From Eretmocerus hayati (Eukaryota; Arthropoda; Insecta; Hymenoptera; Aphelinidae), in the NCBI GenBank assembly GCA_029851415.1, contig CM056742.1:14053736-14117735 (forward strand): 64,000 bases of DNA. The letters are read 5' to 3'. This document shows positions 11,401 to 26,400 of this stretch, in pieces. The translations under genes were made by a program, and so were the position numbers. Every line of letters begins with the position of its first letter. Positions within the stretch are counted from its first letter, which is position 1. The notes beneath the pieces are model-generated. The model was not told where the DNA came from, searched no databases, and saw nothing but the letters and a program-made list of their open reading frames with translations.

Positions 11401-14400
11401 AACAAGGTTGATAACAACACGCTCCTTCATCCCAGCTTGGACTGAAAATCCCTGCAGTACAAAGCTTGGACTAATATTTCGGTATCTTGGGGTGGGAATA
11501 TCCTTAAAAACATCTCGAATGAGAACTCCAGTAACTCCTCCGTCAGAAAGTTTCTCCTTGACGAATTTAAAGTGCAATTCCTGATCACGAGTGCGATAAA
11601 TAGTAACGTTCTAATAGGGATGTAGAAGCTTTGGGGACATTATTGGAGATCTTGAATTGTTCCCGTCAGTAAATTCATCAATAATTATTTGGGGACATTA
11701 TTAGGAGTGCATTGGTAAGATCAAGGAAGACTTGGAGGTCAAAATCCCAAAACGACGCTTATATATTTTCAAAATACTCAGTTTAGAGATAGCTGAGATG
11801 AAAAAATATCATCATTCAGCACCATGAATAATTGATTTTATATAACGTTTCCTCTTGTTGGGTAAATTTTGTGCTTAATTACGAAGTGAGACTGATGAAA
11901 CAATAACTTCCAACAGTTAGCGCAGAGAGTATCCGAGTGGAGGGGAGGGTCGAGCGTTTGGTGCAACGATTGGTGGCTGGTGCTGGAAACCTCGACCGCA
12001 GATTCGCTGCCGTCTTTCTAGTCTCACTCAATGAGCCCCGCAGAGTCAAGGTGAGAGGTGAACCTCCTGTATATCTCAGCTAATTTGTGTAGGATTACGT
12101 GACCAAGTGATGATTCCAAGATGTCCCCGTGTGTTCTGTTTCACTCTTTTTGACTCTGACCTTCAACATTGATCTAGGAGCAGAGCATCATCAAGTTGTA
12201 CTTTCCGTCTGCTCTTAATTTCCGAACTTTTTCAAGCGCATCTAATTATACTGTCCTTTCATCATTTCAGAGACTGACATTTCTGGAATCAGGGTAAATT
12301 TTGTGAAGGCGTTCCTTCTGCATAGTGAATTAATTAGCAGCTCTTCTGATTCTGATTTGTTCAAGTTCCAAATTCCTAATTTCTAATATCCCATAATAGC
12401 TGCACCGCTCTTTGTATTCAAATCGTTCCAGATTCTATTCAATAGGGGAGAGTGGGGCAAATTAGGACAAGCGACATAGCTCGGTTGTGGGTGAGTCTAG
12501 GCTTCCGCTGTATAAAAACATTTTCAATACCATCACAGAAAATGGTTTCTATCCCGGTTAGACCTCCCAAAACGATACTGGGAGTCCATGCTGACGCAGG
12601 GGTGCTATTTGAGGGCCTCGCGTGGTTTATTTTGAAAATGCAAGATCACACGCTACTTCTACAGAAGTGGATCGGCTTAATCGTCATTGGGAGGCCAGAA
12701 ACTACGTCACAAAACGACGATTTTCGGCCGTCGCACAGTGGGGCTAAAAACCGATTTCGGGACAAGATTCAGCGCCACGCGAATTCTAAACCGATCGAAA
12801 CCATTCAAACGGGCTTTTCTTCGTTTTTCCTTACTCTACAGGATACCTGCCCGGAGAATTTAATTCGGGAAGCTCTGGAGGCCCAGGATCGTGTTGAAGG
12901 GCGATCAAGACGAAAAACAAGAAGTATCAGTTTGTACTAATGAGTGATAAATAGGTCCTTCTTACAGCAATCATTTCCAAATCCAGATGGGGGGTGTTCG
13001 AAAAGCATTTGAGGTCGAGTTGACACCTTGGAGGAACATTTTGTGATGCTACATCAATGTATACTCCAAGAGGTCGTGGATATCGATGATATTCGAGTAC
13101 TAAGTGAGTGGGGGAGATATTGCAGAGTTTTGAAGCCCTTGGATGAAGCTCGCGCATTCTTGTGACATGGGCTCACATATTGTGTATCTCTAACTTATGA
13201 TTTGAGCCCGCTTAGAACCCCGTACATTACCGCCAGGATCGAAGAAAGTCGATTTTTGATGATTGGGGTTTATTACCAAGGTAGTTGAGCCTGAAATCCT
13301 GATTTAAAGTTAGGTTGCCGGAGTTCTGCAATGATGAGAGTATTTCCCTTATCAAGTGGGACCAGGAACATGTATTTTGGGCCCAACCAGAAAATCGTAC
13401 ATTGTCGCCAGGATCGAGGAGACTCGATTTTCGACGATTTTTGGTTGATCGACCAACACGATTATGTGACTCCGCAGCTCCCCAAATCAAATTCTTCGGG
13501 AAGGAATCTTGAAGAGTGTCAAAAGACGGGAACGATCCCGTTTGAATCATTTCGATTGGTTGAGGATTCGCGTGGCGCTGAATCTTGTCCCGAAATTGAT
13601 TTTTAGCCCCACTGTGCGTCGTGGGTCAAAATCGACCCTTTTGAACTCAAGTAATCACAATTTAGCGAAAAAACGGTTGGGGGCATTTTAGGACAAACTG
13701 GGCTGGGCGAATTATTACAATGTTAAATCCCATCTAAAATCGGTCGACCGATCACGGGCCCGTGTTTTTTGAGGATAACTGCCCGTATCGAGGCGCGTAT
13801 GCGCGTCGAAGCGGGAGGTTGAAGGTTAGTTAGGTTATTGGAAACGAGTAAGAAAATGAAGTTACGATGTCGAATAGCCGTCTCAGGAGTCAGGTTAGAG
13901 GTCAGAAGTCGCTCTCAACGTGTTTGAAGATAGTGCTCGTTTTACGCATTTTCACTGTCGTATTTGCTGATGTTGGGTTGATTGTTGCACTCTATCATAT
14001 GAATCGTTGACTTAGAGCGAGTAAGAGCACCTCTAATACGAAGAAAAAAAGAAAGAAAGTCGACTTTTAGGAGCCGCGAGTCGATTGCTGATTGCTAAAG
14101 ACGATAGTGCAACAATGAAGCGCCTAATTCAATAATGTTCCAAAATGACATAAAAATGGCCCGTCTGCTGCGGCTGTGGGAGGATGGAGAGGTCGCGAGC
14201 GAGTTTCCCCTCTCGATTCAAGGTTATTATCACGTGTTTTCGTGAGCAAATTTCACTCTCATTGGTAAGGAATATTGCAGTATACCTCGGTTTCCAAAGG
14301 CTGTCCTGAAGTGCCCCCAAACGCGGGTCGAATTACAACAGGTTTTTTTTTCTAAAACTTTGAATAAAAGTATAAAATTAGTGACCCAGGGGTCTGAAAA

Positions 14401-17400
14401 TTTTTTTACACTCTATTCAATAGTTGAACTTCAAAGTCCCGTAGCGCGCCTATCTTCAAGTATCGCCAGATAGCCTCACTGCAAAACCTGTCCTAATTCG
14501 CCTCACTCTGCCCTAGGTATAGGTTATCACATACTGTGATGTCTGGTGATGTGTATCAGACAAGATCAACCCCTCGGTGCTCACTGTTAAAAATTTTTTT
14601 GTCTAGTTTTCTATAATGATCTACGATGTCTCCGACTATAAAGATGGAACGAAATATTTACGTAAATTCATAAAAAGTAATTTGATTTTTTCAATAACAT
14701 CCCTGAGTCAGTATAATAATCTTTATACGCCCATACGCAGAATCAGCGTATTTCTAGGCGTCCTCGCTACGCAAAGACATCTGAAAACAATCTGCTTAAT
14801 GTTTCCAGCACTTGACGCGTAATGCGTAATGTATTCACACACTCGTAAAGATTAGAGATCATGGTCTAATCCAATCCTTACTTCTGCATGCAAGCACACT
14901 ATCGTGAAAAGTTGTATCAGGCTTCAAGGGTTAATTGAACAAACTTCAGAATAGCAGTGATAAACTCATCCATCAAACTGGAGTAGTTCGTAATTAGAAC
15001 TAGATTTTCGCAGAAAGGTTCGCTACGGAGGGCCCACCGATAGGGCTCGCGTGTCTTTCTCCCAGTGCTGAGAATTTTGGCCTTATGGGAAATAACATAG
15101 AGCAGGGCCCACCGGTGGGCTCCGCCGCACCTGGGGAAAGATCATCGATTTCAGCCTCCGCAGTGAACGTGTTAATTCAGCTTACCAAGCACCGACCGCG
15201 AGGAATCATCACTTTTGGCATACATACGTGCCAGCACATATTATTGAGATGAAATACCAAACCCAAAAGTAGGTGCATCATCGGAGTGAAATTTTTTTCA
15301 ATTATATTCGAGCTATTGCTTGAGAAGATAATCACGCTGCAAGAGGTTCATATCACAAGTTGATCATTAAAAGTGGGAGCTATCGTGGGGAAATTTATCC
15401 TTGCGACATTCTGAGTGGAACTCGAGTCAATCAAATGCTTGTTTTGTTGATGACCCTATGACGTTCGTTTGAACATCATTAGAATTGATGTTCATTCTTC
15501 GATACACCTTTCTCATGATCTCTGTCATGTCCATAGAAATTTTGTTTCCAAGAGATAAGGTTTATCTATTATAGATTCAGTTACGAGAAATTTTCATTGA
15601 AAGACGCAAACGACTGTTTGACGAATACTTCTGTGCTCCAATTGACGTGCGATGCATGATTTTTGATATTATCAAGGCTCTTTGAGGTCCTGAAAACTTT
15701 CCAAACGTAATAATAAGCACATTTTAAAGGGCGATGGAAAATCGATACTCACTCTGGCAGATTAATACGACTGGATTACTCCGTTCACAAAATAATATTC
15801 CCTAGATTGCCATATAAATCACACTCCATCTTAAACCTGATTTCACAAGTGGAATTCCAGAAATTCCCTTACCTTTCTCACCTCACAGCAATTTTTTATT
15901 CTGAAATTACATTGTGTTATGAACAGCAACTGAGATTCGAATACGTACTCCGTCTGGACGCACTATCTACTCCATCAGGCAGTTCAGACGCTTTTACCTC
16001 AGAACTTTCACTAAACGTCGAAGAAGATAGCGGTGGATCGGTTCCTGGTTTTATCCGTTTGAGGCTAAGATCAGGAGATGCAGGATCGTGGTCCGAATTC
16101 ATTGGTTCTGATGGAAGATTGAGAAGGGACCTTGTTAAGTCTAGACTTGCAACTTTACTCGCTGCTGCTCTAAGACTGGGTAAGACGGTATATGTATGCC
16201 TACACCTATCCATCATGTGCATGAAATTATTTATGAAGACATAGGGTGATTCCCCAAAGCAGAGTGGTTACTGGATTGATCGGTGGGAGGATGGGAGTCG
16301 AGGGAGTTGTAGGTACGTGATTGAAGATTGAGAGGGAGATCTTGATTATTCGATCGAGAAGATGAAATTTGTTGTTGTTTCATGTGACGCAACGATGGTT
16401 TGATTGAATAGGACTTTAGGATTATTTGATCAGAATTTTAAAGAATCAGATAAAATTATGTTGATAGTTTAACACGTTCACTGCGATGGGCCCCACCGGT
16501 GGGGCCTACGATTTTCCATCTTACAATCTTTGCCGACTTATATTGGCTCAAAAAAATTCTCAATAGCCATTTTCCCTGGCGTTTTAGTTTATCAAGAGTG
16601 TTAATGATGAGTCAGAACAGAATTTTTTCCTATACACTTGCATTAGTCGGAGAATGAGGGTCGTGATGATGGCCAACTAAAAATTACGGAAAACTGCCTT
16701 CGCAGTGAATGTGTTAAAGAAACTTTAGTCACCAAGATGCATGGTCAGAGTTACCAATTTGAATAATGAACACGATGATATGTGAATGGACGAATTCGTC
16801 ATGATTTCGAGCAACTTAATTTTTTGCCCTCAAGTGGTGAAAGTACTTCAAATAACTGCCAAATTATGACCTTCGAAACTTCATTCTCAGAAAAGGCTGC
16901 CATCACGAACAGTTTCCATTATTTTTATCTATTTTACTAATCTTCCAATGTGGAAAGAGCCTGGTGATGAAAAAAAAAATCATCTTGCCTTTTCTATTGG
17001 GTGGGGAGGGGGGGGGGGAGTCATGAGAGACGATTCTTGCTCAGTCAATTGATATTGATATTATCTTTCTGGATCTTCAAAGAACAGTTGGTTCGCAAGA
17101 TTTGAAAAGAGCTTGCATTATTTTCTTTGCTTCATATCCTAATTTAGAAATTTTCTAATTCTTATTCTGACCTGGATTATGATTTCAGATGTTATGAAAA
17201 ATGTTGACGAGAGATCGTGTATAACACCAGGACAAGTCGTGGAGCCTGATATATTGGATAAGATCCTCAAACAACCGGAGCACTGTAGAATTTTTTACAG
17301 AGCAGGTATTTTACAGTCATTTACTATATTTAAGTAGATTCGTCATCTTGATGATGGAATCAAGCCTAGGTTACTTGTAACTCTTATCGACCGCGAGTTC

Positions 17401-20400
17401 CAAATTCCTTCTTCAAAATCACTAAAAATCGTCAATGATTTGGTATATTTGGATATCAGGGAAAGACTCGCGATTTTTCATGGAATTTCGATACCCTTCG
17501 AGAAAGTTTTACAATTCTTGAAAGTCCAATGGTGTTGATGCTCATCGGGATTCATTCATTTGCCCATTCTTGTGTCTCTCCTGGGATATTTATAAATAAT
17601 TCGGAAAAAGAAGTGCGCCATTTGTATTCGGAAGAATCCGAAAGAGATTCAAAACAATGTATTTTTACCGATGAGATTGTGTGTTAATTTTCAGCTGAGG
17701 ATGATTTGAATGTGGAGAAAAGCGAACACCGCGTTGCCATAGTCGAAGATGAAGGAGGAATCGTTTTGAAGATTGGATTAGATGGTTCCAAATCGCAAGA
17801 TATTCAAGTAAGATTATTGATTGGAGCGTCTATCAATTCATGGCCCACGAGTTTGGATTATCCAAAAAGGATACCGCTGCATCACTGTGATGTCTTGTTG
17901 CATTACACGACAGCGCAAACCGTAAGTTGAACAGACTTTTCCTCACTGACATAATCATCATCTACAAATACTTAGGACCAATGTCACGCAAAATATGCTT
18001 CAATCGTTCACAAATTTTCTTGATTGAAGATGATCATCTATCACATGGAGTTGAAAATTTTAGAAATAGTTGTTTGTGAGAATTAACAGAAGTGAAAAAA
18101 AATCAAGGTTATCAATAAACCCTAAAAATTCACTAGATCAATCATTCTATCCTCTCCTCCGTATCCAACTTACCATAACAATTCAATCCCCTCACGACTC
18201 ATGTAATCATACCATACAATATACATGAAAGCAAATTAACGCGATATCGAGCTTGCAAACTCTGCGGTTTCGATCCCGAAATATATACAGTCAAACAAAA
18301 GGGATACCTAATGGATCGGAAAACGTTGGCAAATGGTTGTTGCAGGGCATGTATGCGGTTACTGTGGCACCACATCCTGGTCTCCGATGCGAGGATCGTT
18401 CAAGTTTGTGGCGTGTGAGGCTGCTTGCTGCTGAAACCGGACTTAAGGAACACTATTCCCGAGCTAGTATACCTGCTCTAACGGAAATCGTCTTGCTTAG
18501 AATAATCGATCAGTTGAGTGGAAGACTGTCTGCAGATTTTGCTCTTAAGCGCAAGGTTTGTACATGATTATTTATGATAATAGGATGATGAGATAAGAGA
18601 GTCAAGTTGATGCCTGACCGAACTAACATTATTACTACTTGTAACATGCAATCTGTATTGAGGTGTTGAGCGGATTGATTTCAGAATTCTGGTATTTTGA
18701 TATTTCTATATTAGTTGAGAGAGCTAGAGCAATTCAAGAGTGTTCGGTACAGCAGAATTTCAATTAGATTTCCATCCACCTTCTCGGATGTTGGTTCGAA
18801 ATACTCCTCTCGTTGACTCCAAGAACCAATTTTGATTGAAAATGTGAAGAAAAATCGAGAAGACATCCAAGGGTTTTTTCTTGGATTAAGTTCCTAGGAA
18901 ACTTCACTTTGAGACTAGTACCATAGCAGCCAAGCTTACAATATTCCAAAGATCCTTAGAATCACACTCACGGACCATTTCAGTTTCTATTGATCAGTTA
19001 GGGTGCTTGCATGGAAAATGAGATATTAATTGTCATATCACATCTAAGAATCCTTATTTCATGACGAAATTGAATAGAAAAATTGAAATCTTGTATGTAT
19101 TGGTAGCTACACAAAGGAGCTGCTGCAAATAAAACCAAATCTGCTCCTAAGATTTGGCGGCTCAGGTTGCACTGAGATGTGTGTTTCGGGTGTCTGAATT
19201 TGCATGTGAATTTTTCCGCGTGAAACCAAAGCGCCTCCTAGTGATGGGCTGAAAAGCGTCCCATTGCAATAACCCGTGTAACGCAGTTTTTTGCATTCCT
19301 CTCAAAATTGGCCCAATGGACCGTGAAAATTCCACCTGGGATTTTTTCCCCTACAAGAAATACGACTTCTGAAACTTCTTTTAAGGATGAAAAATGATGA
19401 TTCAGGTGCTCAAAAACCACTTAAGAAATCAAAAATGCGCATTTTCCACACCAGATCCGCGAACTCCGCAAAGTTTACCATCGCGGATCTAGTGGGGAAA
19501 ATACGCATTTCTCATTCCTTGAGTGGTTTTTGGGCACCTGACCATCATTTTCCACCCACAAAAGAAGTCTTAAAAGTCGTATTTCTTGTTGAGGAAAAAA
19601 TCCCAGGTGGAATTTTCACGGTCCATTGGGCCAATTTTAAGAGGAATGCAACAAGCTGCGTTCCACGGGTTATTGCAATGGGACGCTTTTCAGTCCACCA
19701 CTAGGAAGCGCTTTGGTTTTACGCAAAAAAAATTTACATGCATATTCAGACATCCAAAACGCACATCTCAGTGCGACCTGGGCCGCCAAATCTTAGGAGC
19801 AGATTTGGCTTTATTTGCAACAGTTTTTTTCCATCAAAATTTGATAGAACGCGGACACCTGCGCGAATCTTCCATATCCCGGCTTGTATGCAGCTGACCT
19901 GATGTGACATCGCGAATTACACTATTTTTGTGTATAGTTGGTGTACATATCGAAGCGGTTGAACGATGTTACAGGCGTGCTACTAAATTACGATTTTGGA
20001 AAAATTATTTTCCGTTCTTATGTATCCTAAAACTATGATTCTTCTTCCTAAATTCATAAAAAAATGAGGACTTTCAGATAAGATATTGAAAATTTTCCAT
20101 AAAAGGGCCCTATTTGAGAGCAACACCTTGCAGCACTGGGAATGTTTTCTTCTTTCCCTCTTTTTTGTATGTAAATGAAGCTTAACCAAGTCTAGTCATT
20201 TGAAAAGGGATACTTAGGAAAGTGCAATAAAAAAGACGAAGATGACAAGTGATGAATCCAACATATTCGTGACATATCGTTTCCATAACACATTCATCCT
20301 CACTTAGTCGGTCTAAATATTCTCATAGTAAATATCACGCAATCAGACACATCCATTTTATTTTGAGCCCCGATTTTATTGAAAGTCAAAGGGAAATCAC

Positions 20401-23400
20401 ATTAATACTTTGAATAATTGAATGATTGAAGAGATAATTCTTCCATTGAAGGAAAGACACTTGAAAATAATTCTGTAGAAAAGAGTGGCAAAAGAAGTTT
20501 CGTCGGTAATATCAAACCAGGTAAGATGAAAAATTCGATGTTACAGGGGAGGCTGCGACTAGTCTCCAGGCACATGTTGAGAGCAATTCTATGGTGGTCT
20601 CTCGAGCGTACTGGTCCAGATCCACTGAAGAGTTGGGCACCCGACACGCTCTCGCAGCACGTGCTACTGGCATTAGATGAGCTGCTACGAGCTCTCAAGT
20701 GCCAGAATCTGAGATGCTACTTTCAGCCACGCTGTAACCTGATGCTTCAATGTGTACGAGGTAACGATCGGCACATTATTTTTTATACGTATCAGATGCC
20801 AGTGACACTTTACAAAGTAATATACATTTCACAAGTGCTTTTTACGTGTTGGGTGTACACTTGGCTGGTGTGATTGAAATATTGTCGAGTATTACAGGTA
20901 GAGTATCTAGTTTATTACGTATAAAAAATCAATTTTTCAATTTTTGACTTGGTGGAAAAGAAACTCAGACAGGAAATTGACAATTCTTTCTGGAAGATTT
21001 CTTCTTCACAAATTTACAATTTTAGACAATGAGGATGGGAAGTTATCATTGAAATTCAAATTTCTGTACTTATTTTCTTCGTGTTCAACTGTGTGCTATG
21101 ATCTACACCGATTAGGTACCGTCGAGAATCAATCACATATGAGTGTCTCATATTATACATACACGCGTGCTTACTTGTGGGTTTATTTGATGATATTCTA
21201 CAGATACATGAGTACGGCGAATGTGTTGTTATCGATGAGCCTATAGTAAGTGATTTTCAACGGAAAAGTGTATCCTTGAGATTCTGGCGCAGGAATGAAT
21301 AAATTTTCGATTTCACGCGTGGACGACTCGTTCGTAATCCCGATTCATCATTATAATCAGACTATCGATCCCACATAGATCCGAATTCAACGAGAATGGT
21401 AGAAAATTTTGAGGTAAATGATGAATCATCATTGGAACATGAAGAAGCTAAGCTACGTGACAAAATATGATTTGACAAAGTTTCAAATCCCTGAAAAAAC
21501 TTTTCCTAATTAGAGAAAAAAAAACCACGTGGCTAGTTTGAACAAAAATCTGACTAATCAGTGCGATTATTACTCTGTTTGAGCTCGACGAAAATATGAA
21601 AGTGGAATCCAAGAAAAGATGAAATTGGATTGAAGGTGTTGACGTGTCTCTTCATGGAAAAATATAAATGAATCCCCCAATTCAAATTCATCCTCAGACA
21701 GATATTATTCGCCTTCTGCGAAAAAACGTCTTGGTCCACACCTGTTTGGTATGATATCTCTGATTCGATAATGGATTAGTGAGTCTCTCGATACAGATAC
21801 AGAAAATATGTCAATTTTGTGTAGTACAACACTGATGTCAAAACTGACGTGAGTAGAGAAATTCTGGAATTCAATGTCCTCAGTTCTGGGTTCATCTAAA
21901 CAAATGAAAAGTGAAAATGAGTCTCGGAAAACGAGTTCACCCATCATATCTCGATCGTTCTGCCATTTTTTGGGTTCATTGGGTGTAATTTAGTTATGGA
22001 GTTCATAAATTACGATCAATTAAGAGCTTTACGAAAAACTATCAAATTTCGTGCAGTCATCTTTTTCCTTTAAACGAAGCTGATCAGATGTTCAGCATGA
22101 TTCAGAGTAATATTATGTCGTCTTATAGTGCCGCAGTAATTTTACGGTGGAGAAAAGAATTCCAAAAAGTGTCAATAGGTAGAAGAACCCTGAACTATAT
22201 ACGTTATTTTGCGTCAAGGAGTAATAGTATTTTGGGTGCGTAGTCCTGACTATAATGATAACAATGGTCTAAATCATTTTGTTCTTTTGATAAGGATTAT
22301 ACGTGCAAAATGCTACTGGAAACATACTACATCGATGCCTATATATTTGATAAGTTTACCTAAAAGCGCAAAAAATTCAGAAACGAAGAAGTAGATAATA
22401 GGCTACACACAGTTAGAAGTCTACAGTTTTGATCTAAAAATAGAGGATATGTCAAAGTTTTAGCGTTTAGAACTTGAGTAAGCAATTGTGTGTAGCTGCA
22501 GTTGTTGGAAACCAGAGCTCATCCAAGCTTGAAATGATTTCCAGTCTGGTGATTCAGGATATATCTCTTTCTCTGTGCGAGTCTTTTCAGCTGTACATAA
22601 GCTTTCCGTTTTCTCTTCCTGCTTTCTCAGCTTGAGAATCCACGTGCAAAGTCGACAACAGATCCAGTTCTAATGCAAACATTTTCGAACCATCTAGTGT
22701 CACTAGAAAAATATCTATACTCTCCGATCAATATAACTTTTATCACCTTCAGGCTCTAAGTACTAAGAATTCTACTCTTCGACATCAATTTCTGTCACCC
22801 AAATACAGATTCTGAGTATGTATCGAATGAATTATAATCAAGGTAGCCGTATTTGAATAATCATCCTTTGGTGCACTTGATTGCTACGGGATAAACTATA
22901 TAATTGAATGAACTTCGCTCGCCAGTATAATTACGTGGAAGTGTGACTTTGGGAGTATGTACACAGTTGTTTCAAGACTATATTAGATGTTTAGTGTAGA
23001 CGTTGTGTGTGAAAGTGTTGATGCACTGATATGAAGGAGAAGTACACTACCGGTCAAAAGTTTAAGCTCACCCAAAAATTTTATTTTCAATTTTGTGAGT
23101 TGAACTACTCGGCTCTATTTGACCGTAGAGGACTCTTCCGGAGCTCATTTTAAAGGTTTTTTCACGTACTTTAAGATGGCACTATTCATTTTTATCCTTA
23201 CGGATCGGGATCTTTCCAATTTGAGCTTGGAAAAGTGTCAATTTCAACGATTTTTCAGAGAATCTTTTGGCTCCTGCCAATTTGAGCCACATAAATGTTT
23301 CAATATGGGAGTTGTGGGATACAAAAGTACCAGTCTAGAGCTTCAGAATCCGTTTTTGAACGTTCCTCTACGCCACTTCCAGTCCGAGGTATGACACTTT

Positions 23401-26400
23401 CTCTGAGGGAAGATTTTTCGCAAAAACTAGCACCTGGACTCAAAAATGACGAGAAAATTCACTTTTTGGGGCATATTTCAAAGGTTCCTCGTTTCCTTAG
23501 TCAAGATGTTGATAAAAGATGACAGAAATGATGATTATAGTTCATGAGAAATGCACCTCTGTATCTCTCTCGAATTGGAGTGCTAGTTTTTCCGAAAAAT
23601 CTTCCCTCAGAGAAAGTGTCATAGCTCGGACTGGAAGTGGCGTGGAGGGGCGTTCAAAAACGGATTTCAAAGCTCTAGACTGGTACTTTCATATCCCACA
23701 ACTCCCATATTGAAACATTCATGTGGCTCAAATTGGCAGGAGCCAAAAGATTCTCCCAAAAATCGTTGAAATTGACACTTTTCCAAGCTCAAATTGGAAA
23801 GATCCCGATCCGTACGGATAAAAATGAATTATGCCATCTTAAAATACGTGCAAAAACCTTCGAAATGAGCTCCAGAAGAGTCCTCTACGGTCAAATAGAG
23901 CCGAGTAGTTCAACGCACAAAATCGAAAAACAATTTTTTGGGTGAGCTTAAACTTTTGACCGATAGTGTATATCGTGGCTGTTTTACAAGCATCCTTTAG
24001 GGTACACAAGATTCGCGAGTTCTGTACGTGATGGGATGCGTCTATGTACATACGTTCACGCGTAGAATAACAGAAACGACTGAGAGCAAACAAACTGGCT
24101 TGGGAGACAGTGCAAAAAGTTTGCAATAGTGCAAAAGTAGTTTCTGAGTAGGAAATGCTCGACCGGGGTTCCCGTAAATTTGGTGGTATCGGGTTTAGCA
24201 GAAATATGTGAAATGAGAGCACTCATCTTGCTTTCGTTGGTTAGAAAGTTGTTGTTTCATGAGTTAACAATGATTGAGGAATGAAAAATCAAAATTTGTT
24301 CTCTTAGTCAATTTGAAAATCAAGAGAAGAAACCGAAGTACACGCGGCTCTGATTTTTCAATCCCAACTGTAGAAAATTTACGAAACTGAGATTGCTCAT
24401 GGGTACGCATATTTTTGTACCAATAGTTCCAAATCCGAGGAAAATATTCGTTTATTATAATGTAGAGTTGATAATTTGCTATCAGTACCGTATCAGAAGG
24501 GCTCAAGTTAGTACTCCGTGGACGTTAAACATTAAAATAGGGAGACACAAGTGTGCGATTTGTGACAACCACGGTAGAACAACGAGTTTCTTGCCAAAGC
24601 GACGAAACAAAGATCACGGTGCGCTTCTGAGGAGGATGAGTTTTTCAAAATTGTCAAAAGAAACTGGAAAGTGGATGTTTTTCTACGAAACTTCACGAGC
24701 AGAACCTGATTTTCAGCGAAATTGGATCAGCTTCTTTTTTTGGGTAGTTGTCAAATTGAACTTTCCCCATGTATTGCTTATGCAGAAATTTGGCGACTCA
24801 ACGGTTTTTTCGCATCTTTCAGGTTTTCCCGCAATTACTCAGAAAAGGTGGGCCATAGCAAAAGATGTCGAGAATAGTTTTTCATATATTTTTTGAAGAC
24901 CTACAAAATGACGTGGGTAGATAAATCATAAAACTCGAGGGGATTGACATATTATCAGTAAAAGCTCAAGTTTCTCACGAAAAATCTCGCGCCTTCTGCT
25001 AATTATCTACTACTTCCTTCAACACCATGGAGGAAGCCTAAGTTCCTCGATTGATCTCATTTCGTCTACTTGTCGTTCTTCAAAAAAATTTCAAAAAACT
25101 ATTCACAGCATTTTGTGCTATGACCCACCTTTTCTGAGTGATTGCGGGAAAACCTCAAAGATGCGGAAAAAAAACGTTAAGTCGCCGAATTTCTCCATAA
25201 GCAATACATGGGGAATGATCAATTTGACAACTACTGAAAAAAAGGAGCTGATCCGATTTCGCTCAAAATCAGGTTCTGCTCATGAAGATTCGTAGAAAAA
25301 CATCCACTTTCCAGTTTCTTTTGACAATTTTGAAAAACTCATCCTCCTCAAAAGCGCAAAGTGAGATCTCTGCACATTTTTGATGGATTTTGAAAATAGC
25401 CGAGTTTGACGTCAGTACCACGATGATCGCCATTTCTTGTTGGTATGTCAGCACGTCCACATTTGTGAACTGACGAGGAACAAATTTATTTGTTCGATAC
25501 TTTGGGATACCGTGTTTTGCCTATTATAAGCCACTCTCCAAATAAGAGCCACCCTCCAAATATAAGCCACACCCAAATGTAAGCCGACCGAATGAAAGCC
25601 AGATCATGAGAGGAATGTGTAAGTTCAACGGTGAATAATGCTTGCTCATCCCTTTAAAAATAGATGAGACAGTTTTCATTTGGTGAGTTATCGCTGATTA
25701 TATGTCAGAAAGTCAACAGTGACTATAGTTCACATGATCTATGAATATCAGTAATAAATTATCTTTTGACTGTGGACAAAGTGCTGAGAAATTTTTAGTA
25801 ATATGTGAAACCCACGTATGCAGTAATGTGTGAAAACCGGTGAAAACCATTTTTGAAAAACATTTCATCATACTTCATTGATATTTCATTTGTGAATTTG
25901 AATAACACTTGGTTTTTATAATTGGTTCAAATGAATCTTTGACGATAAAATATTTGTCTGGGAATATACGCCACCCTCTGAATATAAGCCATGATTCAGA
26001 GCCAAAAAAAATTATAAGCCATGGCTTGTAATAGACAAAACACGGTATTACGAAGGGTACGTTCCATTTCTCAAAAAGTCACCTGTATTGATTCCATACA
26101 GGTTGTCATTCAAGTACGAGGGAAGAGATATACATATAATATTTTTGATTAGGTTCAGAACGAAGAATTTTTTCGACCTAGACAAAATGTTGACAAAATG
26201 TGTACAGGTCGGGATTTGTAAAAAACTCTGGGATACGCGCCTCCTCACTCAGAGGGGGATATCCGATGGTGACTTTGGTTTTGACTTGTGGGTCATTTTG
26301 AAAATCATTTGGAGGCCAACTCGATCGTTCTTGATATAAACATCTACTCTTGACCTAAGGATTCCGAGTAATTGATATTTTATATTTTTTTCAAATAATA

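Noticed and set aside
24393..24896. 167-codon frame in a foldback element
   Set aside because: It spans the edge of a palindrome and encodes nothing recognisable. The mirrored copy is broken differently.
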